Origin: Cristatella mucedo
Lineage: Eukaryota; Bryozoa; Phylactolaemata; Cristatellidae
Length of the DNA: 64,000 bases
Direction of reading: 5' to 3'
Assembly: GCA_009760855.2 (NCBI GenBank)
Contig: WPIO01000002.1
Coordinates: forward strand, 9,890,001 to 9,954,000
Below, one piece after another: positions 39,020-64,000 of the stretch. How positions within the stretch are numbered: the stretch's first letter is position 1; every line of letters starts with the position of its first letter. A program made the translations under genes and the position numbers. Under the pieces are notes generated by a model. It did no database searches and was not told the DNA's origin. It saw nothing but the letters and a program-made list of their open reading frames with translations.

Positions 39020-42000
39020 TGAGTGAGTGAGTGAGTGAGTGAGTGAGTGAGTGAGTGAGTGAGTGAGTGAGTGAGTGAGTGAGTGAGTGAGTGAGTGAGT
39101 GAGTGAGTGAGTGAGTGAGTGAGTGAGTGAGTGAGTGAGTGAGTGAGTGAGTGAGTGAGTGAGTGAGTGAGTGAGTGAGTGAGTGAGTGAGTGAGTGAGT
39201 GAGTGAGTGAGTGAGTGAGCGAGCGAGCGAGCGAGTGAGCGAGCGAGTGTGCGGGAGCCATGCCAAGCAGGATTCGGTGGGCTTTGTCTTGTTTTCTCAT
39301 GTTTTTTTCCTTTCAACTTCCTGCCTCCTTGTGCCTTTTGCCAAAATGATTGGCATCAGCCTTGTGATCTTCTAGCTCTGCCCTACCCCCTACTCGCCAA
39401 CCACGCGAGGTGGGGGCAAGTGTTTCAGCGCTGCCACACTGCTGCTAATGCTTATTGCAGACGTCGTAGCCATTACTGGGGCTTTTGATGATCTGTAGAT
39501 TGGCGCCTGGCATTTAGGCGTACACAGTGACTGATCGTTGCATTTTGGTAGTCACAGGCTTTGTTCAGAAACCCACAAGGAAGATGATCGGCAGAACGCT
39601 TCATAGCTGTTCTTCTTGCCAACGTGTTTTGTTTTGTAGAGCGGTCTTAAAATACCGCCTCACATGTCACGCATTGCCTGACGAGAGCAACGTATGCATG
39701 TTTTGCAATACTTTTCACGTTCGCGATAAACAAATTTGGTAGCATGCAACCATTAAAGGCTCATACGTATGTAGTAGATATGCCGCCCTATTTGCCAGGC
39801 ACATCTCCACCATGAGAGTTTATTTCTTACCTTTCAAATGATTTTTTATTTCTACACCTGCTTGCTTGGCTCTCTTGTCGACGGGTTTCTTATTTTGTGC
39901 AGTTATTACCACTTTTGGGCTCTTCGATGTCGTTATTTCTAGACCGTTGTTCGGCCAGAGGCTTGTTTTAAGTCGTCTTTAGGATTATCTGATTTCTGAT
40001 AATCGTCACAAGAGATGAGGGTGTAGGCGATTGGTTGTTGATGGTGGCACCACAAACAAGATGGCACTCCACGGGCACCTTTTTCATGCCATCACCAGGG
40101 AATGGCATTGGGCGTCTTCACTAATGTCAGCAGCCATAATAACCACCCTAGTTTAGTTGATGACCACACATTTTCTAGTGGCAATGGAAGTATGCCGTTA
40201 TGCCTCCTGACCGCAGAAAAAAAGGATAATAATGGGCCCTTAATTAAGGCATTCCTTTTGCATTAATTCCAAGAGCTGAACCGTGAAGAGACTAGGTCCT
40301 GACCACACAGCAAGAGCTCTTATCATAGAGGAGCCCAGACACGAGCTATGGTTGACCCAACACCTCTCCGTGAGGGGCGTTGTAATATGAGAATGCTTTC
40401 CTGGTAATATCTGTGAGCCGTGATGGCACACTAGGTAAGGTGGTTGCTTTCACGACCTCGGTCCCGAGGTCGTGGGTTCGATTCCTGCAGTGGGCGATCC
40501 TTTATCGCCACTGCAAGCGGTGGTGATAGCCGTAAAGGCTCTTCTGTTGCTATACAAAAAGAGGCTGTTTAATCAGCTAGGATTATTATCTGTAACTACT
40601 CACAACGACATGCATACATGCCTACAAGCATCACAAGCGACCATTGTTTGTAATGATCAGGTTTTCATCCTTTTTGAGAGTTGCCAAGTAGCAACCAGAG
40701 CAAGAGGCATCTGAAACTACCACACATGTATAGGATTCGGCTGCTCAAGTCTAAATTTCCTAGGTTTGGCTTATGGTGCTCGCCCCGACCAAGGTCTGGC
40801 TGAAGTCGTGGGCTCGAGCCCCGAGGCATATGTGAAGCGCCTGAATAGAGATTCAATTCTCTTGGGGCGCTATACAAATGATTTTTTTTATTTATGACAC
40901 GAACGTGCTCAAGTTTAATTTTTTAAAAGTACAGCTTCTCCGAGAGCCAACGGTTGGCAGTTTTCAAGGAATATCAGAATTACTATAATGTGATGAAGCA
41001 TCGTATCTTTCTATGACAAAACTCATTAGGTTATTTAAATGACTCATCTATATATTAATTTTTTATTAAATGATGCCATTTACTCTAATGCAGTGGTTCT
41101 CAACCTTCTCAATGTCGTGACCATTTAATACAGTTCATGTTGTGGCGACCCCAACCATAAAATTATTGTGTGCAAAATGTGGACGTGCACGTTTTTTGAT
41201 AGTCTTAGGCAGCCCATGTGAAAGGATCGTTCAACCCCCAAAGGGGTCTCGACCCACAGGTTGACAACCGCTGCTCCAATGCTTGATTGCTGCTTTACAT
41301 ACAATTTCAGAAATCGAAAATTTTATGGGAGGCTATGAATAATCTTAAAGCTCATCGTACTTCGCCCCAAGAAAACATTCAGCCTGGTTTCCTTCTTTGT
41401 GGGGGTCATGCATTATCGTGTCAGTAGGTTAATAAAGTCATTGCTGTTTGCATGTGTGAGATGCATGGTTTCCACCAATTTTACAAATATCTAAGCAGGA
41501 AGCCGACGAGTCTGGATGACGAGCAGTCGTTCTGACTGTCGAGTCTGCCGGGTTCTGTGGTGATGTGCAGGTGGAGGTCAAAGATGGACTGAAATCTCGT
41601 TTGTTGTATTAGCTATGTCCTATTTAGGCATCACCGAAACTTAACACTTCGAGCATCCTTTGCGACTGCACAATTTTAGCGTCCGTATGGCATTTTGCGT
41701 GCCTTGCTGTGGTTGCTCGTCCCAATTTTAATGTGCTTCTCTCTCTTCCTTAGTTCCTGGACACCCTGCCGGTATGCCGAGATTTTAGGACAGGCCAATG
41801 CTCCCGGCCCCAATGCAAATACGTGCATCTGGCCGAGGGTAAGTCCTATTATTCAACTTTCGTCCTGACCCAGAACTTGCGCAGGCATTCTAATGTCCGG
41901 TCTTGTTTTTTTTGGCAAGCTGCTTGAGTTGTTCGTAACAGGACCGTTCATTACTTAATCTCTTTTCACAGATCACGTTGAGGTCATCGACGGCAAGGTG

Positions 42001-42195
42001 ACTGTCTGCCGTGATTTTGTAAAGAACAAATGCAGTCGCTCGAACTGCAAGTATTACCATCTTCCGTGGAGTGTCCTCGTGCGCAGTCCAATGTTAACAT
42101 CAGTGATCTCTAGTGCCATGAGTAACACCAGTGTTGGACATGGCCTCTCGACGTTGGCTGGTGGCCTTACGTCCTCGGCCGCCATGCAGCAGTAG
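20294..42195 (+). CDS. MBNL: Muscleblind-like CCCH zinc-finger RNA-binding protein, whole coding span (11 exons, one optional)
   Basis: Muscleblind proteins bind YGCY motifs in pre-mRNA through CCCH fingers and control alternative splicing, mRNA localisation and stability. Joining exons 1-3 and 5-11 gives an open frame of 634 residues. All joins use GT-AG sites and keep phase. The six fingers are C59/C67/C74/H78, C93/C101/C108/H112, C252/C260/C267/H271, C286/C294/C299/H303, C540/C548/C553/H557 and C573/C581/C586/H590. Fingers 1-3 have spacing C-X7-C-X6-C-X3-H and fingers 4-6 have C-X7-C-X4-C-X3-H. Linkers between paired fingers are 14-15 residues. Known muscleblinds carry two pairs, so the third pair is unusual. 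Between the pairs lie Ala/Pro-rich low-complexity linkers and a KKRPR basic motif (404-408). An in-frame TAA 12 nt before the ATG at 20294 fixes the start. Non-coding 5' exons probably lie upstream. The family assignment is very secure. The exact set of exons used is an inference. Confidence 0.95.
20588..22844 (+). other. MBNL intron 1
   Basis: GT-AG intron. The only recognisable content is a sense SINE 2 at 21640-21782. The frame around 22495-22840 is hydrophobic by chance and has no family match. Confidence 0.7.
21640..21782 (+). mobile_element. tRNA-derived SINE family 2 with LINE-like tail
   Basis: A-box TGGCCCAGTGG (21649-21659) and B-box GGTTCGAGTCT (21700-21710) sit at tRNA-like spacing. 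A tail follows: AAGTGCCTGAATAGCGATTA, then GGTTCTCTCAGGGTGCTATA and CAAATGAATTAT. The tail resembles the LINE 3' hairpin, which suggests mobilisation by that LINE. Confidence 0.75.
22845..23039 (+). CDS. MBNL: MBNL exon 2: finger 2
   Basis: The acceptor TTTGTAG|GGCAAG and the donor TTG|GTATGT bound 65 codons in phase 0. The exon completes finger 2 (C101, C108, H112) with the insect-like spacing [13 protein letters not shown], then gives [15 protein letters not shown], the conserved helix after the first finger pair. The rest is a Pro/Thr-rich linker. Confidence 0.93.
24292..24462 (-). mobile_element. tRNA-derived SINE family 1, antisense
   Basis: Starts AATCCTAGCTGATTAAACAG, contains GCCACAG-like core TATCACCACCGCTTGCAGTG, and ends in reversed B-box and A-box parts (ACCTCGGGACCGAGGTCGTG). 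It is nearly identical to 35049-35219 and to the sense copy at 40415. Confidence 0.8.
24665..24742 (+). repeat. Short tandem duplication
   Basis: The unit ATGCAAATTGGCACA...GGGCCATATAAGCTATC occurs twice in a row with small differences. Confidence 0.7.
25028..25360 (-). mobile_element. Antisense LINE 3' end, decayed
   Basis: Reversed tail (CCCCAGCGAACTCAATCTTT, CACTTTACACTTGCTG), then repeated GGTTAGTGGCAGCATGCACA blocks, the complement of the LINE 3' UTR blocks TGCATGCTGCCACTAACCAC. Confidence 0.6.
25606..25680 (+). CDS. MBNL: MBNL exon 3: short linker exon
   Basis: The acceptor TTTTTAG|ACT and a perfect donor ATG|GTAAGT bound 25 codons in phase 0 ([16 protein letters not shown] and onward). 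It is a Tyr/Thr/Met-rich linker. A phase 0-0 exon of 75 nt can be skipped without breaking the frame, so it could be a cassette. Confidence 0.8.
26430..26584. mobile_element. 155-bp MITE-like element with 15-bp terminal inverted repeats
   Basis: AGTTCACGTGAAAGC at 26430-26444 is matched perfectly by GCTTTCACGTGAACT at 26570-26584. An internal inverted repeat (ACCCGAGA ... TCTCGGGT) lies near the middle. I could not find a convincing target-site duplication, so the superfamily is open. Confidence 0.55.
27223..27253. repeat. Perfect 13-bp hairpin upstream of exon 4
   Basis: GGTGTGGCTAGAC / GTCTAGCCACACC with the loop ACTGC. It lies 127 nt before exon 4. Confidence 0.85.
27381..27435 (+). CDS. 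MBNL: MBNL exon 4: probable alternative, frame-changing exon
   Basis: The acceptor TTAATTCGCAG|ACA and the strong donor TTAG|GTACGT bound 55 nt. It enters in phase 0 and reads [18 protein letters not shown], which looks like a muscleblind linker. Because 55 is not a multiple of 3, it leaves in phase 1 while exon 5 needs phase 0. Included before exon 5, it would shift the frame and reach a TAG at 30808-30810 in exon 6. Alternatives are a one-base error in the sequence, or use only with a phase-1 acceptor (exons 9 or 11). Confidence 0.55.
27436..27741 (+). other. MBNL intron 4 (short)
   Basis: 306 nt between the strong exon 4 donor and the exon 5 acceptor. The + frame of exon 4 stays open through this intron and beyond exon 5 (27384-28127). 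This is a by-product of composition and not evidence of coding. Confidence 0.6.
27742..27927 (+). CDS. MBNL: MBNL exon 5: linker leading into finger 3
   Basis: The acceptor TTCGTTGCAG|GCG and the donor GAG|GTGCGT bound 62 codons in phase 0. It reads from [10 protein letters not shown] to [12 protein letters not shown]. The closing R-x-D-R-L-E is the invariant approach to the second muscleblind finger pair and joins directly to VCRVFQRG in exon 6. Confidence 0.92.
29690..29734. repeat. Perfect 20-bp hairpin rich in YGCY motifs
   Basis: AGCAGCTTTCAGCAGGCAAT and its exact complement ATTGCCTGCTGAAAGCTGCT are separated by TGAGG. As RNA, the 3' arm holds UGCC and two UGCU sites, the muscleblind consensus. 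Confidence 0.9.
29839..29867. repeat. Second hairpin with the same GCAGCAGGCA arm
   Basis: GCAGCAGGCA / TGCCTGCTGC, perfect 10 bp, with a 9-nt loop. It lies 105 nt after the first hairpin and shares its CAGCAGGCA core. Confidence 0.85.
30740..31150 (+). CDS. MBNL: MBNL exon 6: fingers 3 and 4 plus polyalanine linker
   Basis: The acceptor TATGCAG|GTC and the donor ATG|GTACGC bound 137 codons in phase 0. It holds a complete finger pair (C252/C260/C267/H271 and C286/C294/C299/H303) separated by 14 residues. It continues with [13 protein letters not shown], equivalent to the HPPAHLQAKI segment of the family. About 70 residues follow that are mostly alanine, from GCC/GCT/GCA repeats, with Pro, Ser and Thr. 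Confidence 0.95.
31151..32213 (+). other. MBNL intron 6
   Basis: Contains a 24-bp tandem duplication (about 31984-32031, unit GCTTCCTGTTGGAGCATAAG) and a (CTG)9 tract (32131-32157). Nothing else recognised. Confidence 0.65.
32131..32157 (+). repeat. (CTG)9 tract upstream of MBNL exon 7
   Basis: Nine uninterrupted CTG units, followed by TGG and further CTG triplets, 56 nt before exon 7. In the pre-mRNA this is a CUG repeat, a well-known muscleblind ligand. Confidence 0.9.
32214..32300 (+). CDS. MBNL: MBNL exon 7: basic KKRPR motif, nuclear-localisation candidate
   Basis: The acceptor CTGTCCCAG|GTG and the donor GTG|GTACAG bound 29 codons in phase 0. The motif [12 protein letters not shown] resembles the KRP-type nuclear signal that vertebrate MBNL1 carries after its second finger pair. 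The exon is symmetrical, so skipping it would keep the frame and remove the motif. A (CTG)9 tract lies 56 nt upstream of the exon. Confidence 0.85.
35049..35219 (-). mobile_element. tRNA-derived SINE family 1, antisense
   Basis: Nearly the same sequence as 24292-24462, starting AATCCTAGCTGATTAAACAG and ending in reversed A-box sequence (CTTACCTAGTGTGCCATCAC). Confidence 0.8.
35345..35490 (+). mobile_element. LINE ORF C-terminal fragment
   Basis: Reads [20 protein letters not shown], matching NSLPTCVRTSPNLTTFKKNL of the copy at 58690. The rest of the 3' UTR is decayed. Confidence 0.6.
35882..36098 (+). CDS. MBNL: MBNL exon 8: alanine/proline-rich linker
   Basis: The acceptor TTCTGTTGCAG|CCC and the donor GGCT|GTAAGT bound 217 nt, in at phase 0 and out at phase 1. 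It reads [18 protein letters not shown], then alanine tracts broken by YQP motifs, and ends near GAYLPFG. If the donor were not used, translation would run 30 further codons to a TGA at 36181-36183. Confidence 0.85.
36704..37120 (-). pseudogene. Possible Tc1/mariner-type transposase remnant
   Basis: One minus-strand frame reads [12 protein letters not shown], then about 20 residues on [14 protein letters not shown]. This resembles the QQD(G/N)...W...IPW region around the second catalytic Asp of Tc1/mariner DDE transposases, but the following PPxSPDLNP motif is not intact. No terminal inverted repeats were found. The match is by eye and may be wrong. Confidence 0.35.
37589..37730 (-). mobile_element. 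Antisense LINE tail plus part of the 3' UTR
   Basis: AATAATAATAATAATATTGC, then AAGCGCCCTCAGAGAACTTA, GGCGCTTTACATTTGCTGC and a stretch with AAATCATGCTTGAAAAACAT, the complement of the LINE 3' UTR just before the tail. Confidence 0.65.
38708..38838 (+). CDS. MBNL: MBNL exon 9: linker before the third finger pair
   Basis: The acceptor GTGCCTGCAG|CC and the donor CAG|GTAGGC bound 131 nt. It enters in phase 1 (T from exon 8 plus CC gives Ser) and leaves in phase 0. It reads [14 protein letters not shown], an alanine tract, then [11 protein letters not shown]. The split serine codon independently confirms the join to exon 8. Confidence 0.85.
38961..39248 (+). repeat. (GT)n followed by a long (GAGT)n microsatellite
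   Basis: GT dinucleotides at 38961-39016, about 50 GAGT tetramers at 39017-39219, then GAGC variants to 39248. It begins 122 nt after exon 9 of MBNL. Confidence 0.97.
40415..40585 (+). mobile_element. tRNA-derived SINE family 1, sense copy
   Basis: A-box-like TGGCACACTAGGTAAGG (near 40424), B-box GGTTCGATTCC (40475-40485), core GGCGATCCTTTATCGCCACT, then CTATACAAAAAGAGGCTGTT and TAATCAGCTAGGATT. It is the best copy for defining the family. Confidence 0.82.
40762..40895 (+). mobile_element. tRNA-derived SINE family 2, sense copy
   Basis: Weak A box near 40764, B-box-like GGGCTCGAGCCCC, then the LINE-like tail AAGCGCCTGAATAGAGATTC, AATTCTCTTGGGGCGCTATA, CAAATGATTTTT. Confidence 0.7.
41091..41273. 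mobile_element. SPIN-like hAT MITE with 8-bp target-site duplication
   Basis: 183 bp. The left end is CAGTGGTTCTCAACCTT and the right end is AGGTTGACAACCGCTG, imperfect terminal inverted repeats. CTCTAATG (41083-41090) and CTCCAATG (41274-41281) flank it, 7 of 8 bases alike, as hAT insertion makes. Internal blocks TTAATACAGTTCATGTTGTG, AACCATAAAATTAT and CCCCCAAAGGGGTC agree, as I remember it, with non-autonomous SPIN elements of mammals and other animals. It has no coding capacity. Confidence 0.85.
41754..41838 (+). CDS. MBNL: MBNL exon 10: finger 5
   Basis: The acceptor CTTCCTTAG|TTC and a perfect donor GAGG|GTAAGT bound 85 nt, in at phase 0 and out at phase 1. It codes [16 protein letters not shown] and continues to a complete C-X7-C-X4-C-X3-H finger (C540, C548, C553, H557). 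The L-x-V-C-R-x-F opening matches fingers 1 and 3. Confidence 0.9.
41972..42195 (+). CDS. MBNL: MBNL exon 11: finger 6, C-terminus and stop
   Basis: The acceptor TTTTCACAG|AT receives the phase-1 G of exon 10 to make Asp. The linker EVIDGKVTV leads to finger 6 (C573, C581, C586, H590), then 44 Ser/Thr/Gly-rich residues to TAG at 42193-42195. The stop lies only 44 codons after the last finger, a short tail. Confidence 0.9.
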
Positions 42196-43343
42196 TTCTA
42201 AAGGCACTTAACGGCATGTCTGTCTGCTCTTCGTCCAGAGAGTGGATGCAGAACATTTGTATCAGGTCGAGCATATGCTATGTATATAAATATGTATAGA
42301 TGTGTAGTTAAGGCAGCAGCAGTCTGCTGCCGGAGCAACTGTATTGACATATAAGGGTTCTTCTTGTACGTGAGTGCAATGCTCACTAGTGGACTTAACG
42401 ATGCAGTGCAATTCGTGGATTTTGATCAGTTGCAACGTCAGTGGGAATACATTCACAGGGGCCGTCTACTTCCATGAGAAGGGATGCAAGGCATCAGGGC
42501 ATCATTGCCTCGGCAGCTGCTTAACATGCTCTCTCTTTCATTTGGAGGGTGCATCTGGTAGCAGAAGCCAGATCCGTGAACATTGTAAGTCTGCAAATAT
42601 GTCAGCATTTGTGCAGTCCTCGATTCTGACAACTTTATATGTGATTTTTGTACAAGGACCTGATGATGTTGAGCATTTTTTACTTTTGCGGGAATTTGTT
42701 ACGAACACGTTACTGATTACTTGTTTGGAGGAATCCTGCAAGACTTCCTTATATTGAGACTAAGGTGCCTGCTTGTCGGCATGCTTGCAGCTAATTGCTG
42801 GGCATCGACGCCCGTGGCACAGCCGCTCATGCTCGCTGGCTGACTTTGCTGCCCCACTGACTGACTGCTGCTGCTGGTTCTGCACTGCCCTATCCCTGGT
42901 TCTGACTCTATTTGGTCTTGCTATGTCAAGTCTTGCCACTTCTTTTGGTTTGCCAGCTGCTAGAACGAGCTTTTCATGTAGTGATCCCGAAAAGCAGTGG
43001 CGACGGTGCACGAGCTTGACCGTGATTGTCAGCTTGGCAGCGCTGCCATTGCCAGGCCGAAGCAGAGTGCCCTTACTGCAAGATGTGTGCTGCTGTGGCA
43101 CCACTACTAGCAATGATGCAGCAGCAGCACGGAGAGAAGTGTGTGAGCCTAGACGTGGTGAGAGTCGGTGGGGGGGGGGGGAGAAATTGGATTGGTGAGA
43201 GGCTACAGGCGAACCTTCGGTAGAAAGCCGGCGGTCGGGGCACAGGGGCAATGCTTACTGCATGCTGCGATCACCGCTTCCACCTTTCTCAGATGTTCTC
43301 CTCGGCTTGCCTGCTTTCTGTGGTGAATGATGTATGTTACGGC

Positions 43344-43349
43344 AATAAA
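43344..43349 (+). terminator. Candidate poly(A) signal 1 of MBNL
   Basis: AATAAA lies 1149 nt after the muscleblind stop codon. No 3' end data are available, so its use is inferred from sequence and position only. Confidence 0.4.
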
Positions 43350-43965
43350 ACCATGTAGCCTCCAGCGGCAGATCTTGCTTGTGCACGCCACTGCTGCTCA
43401 CCTGTGCAACGCTATGCATCATCATCACTTGCGCATCGGGTGGTGATCACGTGGCTGCTCTTCGTCGGGCCTACCTACCTACTATCTATACGAGTACCTT
43501 GGCGCCTGGCCTCCTTTTTGCGCCTATCGTGTTTGTTGGCAGGTGTCGGCCTGCCTGTCTGCTGATCTGAGCCGCTCTGCTAAGCATCCGGCTGCTCTTA
43601 CACGCATCCCTGTCTCATCCCTGTGCTGCAGCTGTCGCTCATGAGCGCTTTGCTGGCAGCCGTCGTGCGTGGACGCAATCCAATGCTATGCTGCTTTAGC
43701 AGCATTTCCTCTTCTGCTGAGACCCCCCTCTTCTGCTGATGCTGCTCGAGATAAACCACAATGGTTTGCTCACGTTTAGTGTCCGTCGTTGGTCACTTTT
43801 TATGGCTAGCAAGGTCGCTCTGCTGGCACATCCCAGCGTGTACGTTATTTCGTTCTGTTGTCGAGAGCGAATTCAGTCCGATTTGGATTGTTTTATACCG
43901 TATACTTACTAACAGCTAATTTTAGGTGGTGCTCGAGTGCAGTCCTGAAATGTGTCCAGTCCAGC

Positions 43966-43971
43966 AATAAA
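43966..43971 (+). terminator. Candidate poly(A) signal 2 of MBNL
   Basis: A second AATAAA, in the same CAATAAAACC context as the first, lies about 500 bp before the convergent IFT80 stop. It may serve a longer 3' UTR. Confidence 0.35.
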
Positions 43972-44468
43972 ACCGGTGTTTCGTAAGGCTGTCAGTCAAT
44001 TCTGATAGCGCCCGCGGCACCCGGCCGAGCAGGATTAATTTTGCGACCTCGAACTCAGGTTTATGCTTCAGGTCAGAGCGTAGCAGCAGCAGTAGCAAGC
44101 GCTGCTAGTCAAGCGTGTGTGCTTGAACATGCCCTGCTTGGCATTGCTCGATCGGTGGCGCCAGCAAAAGGCAGCCGACGGCTTATGGACAGATTATGAC
44201 CGGCAGGCCCTGGCGTGGCTGGCCATGCGTCTATGGCTGAGCCGCCAGGCAGTTGGATGGCGTTAGCATGCGAGAAAAGAACGGGGTGCCTGCCAAACAG
44301 TGCGCGGGTCGCTTTGTCACTGCTTGGCTGCGTGGGTTGGTGCGTCGTCGATGGTGTCGTTTCGGCAGGCATCATCTCTCCTGTTGGCGGCTGCGCTGAG
44401 TCCTCACTGGGCTGCCACTACGAGTGTGTTGCCTTTAAGTGTGTGTCTGTGTGGGGAAATTCAGCTTC

Positions 44469-63561
<19,093 letters not shown>

Positions 63562-63869
63562 CTATGAAAACAAGCAAAAACGGCTGCCAGCCTCCGGTGG
63601 CAAAAGGAAGCACAATGAGCAGAAACGTAGTGGAAACAGGAGAACAAATAGTAAGTACAATCGGGAAAATAAGGGCCCAGATACGTTTTAAAGACTCCGA
63701 GCGGTTGTGCCAAGTTTGTCACCGTCAGCCGGTGCTCGGCAGAGCAGTCTGGGCAACTGGCAGATCACTCTGAGCTGCAGCCATGTGTCTTGTGGCTGCC
63801 ACCGTGTACTGCTAGGCATACACTAGGCACACCCTCCCACGTGGGAAGCACGAGCGCTGGTGAAGGGAA
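63562..63869 (-). other. IFT80 intron upstream of exon a, runs beyond the window
   Basis: The polypyrimidine tract of the exon a acceptor is next to 63561. No other exon seen up to the microsatellite. Confidence 0.6.
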
Positions 63870-63905
63870 ACATAGAGAGAGAGAGGGAGGGGAGAGAGAG
63901 GAAGA

Positions 63906-63989
<84 letters not shown>

Positions 63990-64000
63990 GAAAGGAAGAG
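63870..64000 (+). repeat. (GA)n microsatellite at the window edge
   Basis: GAGAGA runs with GGGAGG interruptions to the last base. Confidence 0.96.

Larger units (their letters stand above)
38839..41753 (+). other. MBNL intron 9
   Basis: Holds (GT)n and (GAGT)n microsatellites, SINE 1 (40415-40585), SINE 2 (40762-40895) and the SPIN-like MITE (41091-41273). A Cys-containing frame at 39527-39742 has no family match. Confidence 0.7.
42196..44468. other. MBNL 3' UTR and convergent intergenic space
   Basis: Two AATAAA signals for the + strand lie at 43344 and 43966. I saw no clear AATAAA for IFT80 on the minus strand downstream of its stop. The frames here are short and unconserved. Confidence 0.6.

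Noticed and set aside
38931-39316. Minus-strand frames coding long THSL and HTHT repeats
   Set aside because: They are translations of the (GAGT)n and (GT)n microsatellite.
39527-39742. Cys-rich frame with CSSC and CMFC pairs
   Set aside because: The spacing fits no zinc-binding family, it has no splice context, and it lies inside MBNL intron 9.
38939-41338. Possible CRISPR array from regular repeats
   Set aside because: The repeats are microsatellites and SINEs in animal DNA, with no spacer pattern.
63562-63780. A further IFT80 exon upstream of exon a within the window
   Set aside because: No minus-strand reading between suitable splice sites resembles the preceding WD40 blade.

Overview
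The window is animal nuclear DNA. It has spliced genes with GT-AG introns of about 0.1 to 5 kb, CpG-rich promoter-like patches, tRNA-derived SINEs, a non-LTR (LINE) retrotransposon family, and many microsatellites. Two conserved genes could be read by joining exons by hand, with splice sites and codon phases that fit. They are a muscleblind-like (MBNL) CCCH zinc-finger splicing factor on the + strand (coding span 20294-42195) and the 3' part of the ciliary gene IFT80 on the - strand (44469-63561, with its 5' exons beyond the right edge). The pair points to a ciliated bilaterian invertebrate, perhaps a lophotrochozoan. I cannot name the species.

Layout. Positions 1-20293 hold no coding exon that I recognise. 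There are CpG-rich segments at about 2.05-4.13 kb and 8.2-9.16 kb (the second ends in a good splice donor), and between them only decayed LINE and SINE copies. This is probably the promoter and 5' non-coding region of the muscleblind gene. From 20.3 to 42.2 kb lie eleven muscleblind exons. Ten of them join in one 634-codon reading frame with six CCCH fingers in three pairs. The canonical muscleblind layout has two pairs. The remaining exon (27381-27435) has good splice sites but shifts the frame when included, so it may be a regulatory cassette. From 42.2 to 44.5 kb is the 3' UTR and intergenic space between convergent genes. From 44.5 to 63.6 kb lie thirteen IFT80 exons (596 codons), covering the second half of the WD40 region and all of the alpha-solenoid C-terminus. 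One of the IFT80 introns is of the GC-AG type.

The non-coding space is unusually rich. Intron 9 of muscleblind carries a 183-bp hAT MITE that looks like the horizontally transferred SPIN (Space Invader) family, with an intact 8-bp target duplication. An IFT80 intron carries a 956-bp TTAA-flanked giant palindrome. Several perfect hairpins and a (CTG)9 tract sit in muscleblind introns. CUG and YGCY RNA are known ligands of muscleblind proteins, so autoregulation is a reasonable hypothesis. A SINE family shares the hairpin-forming 3' tail of the resident LINE, as in other SINE/LINE partnerships. The two genes have no known functional link: one regulates RNA processing and the other is an intraflagellar-transport (IFT-B) subunit.
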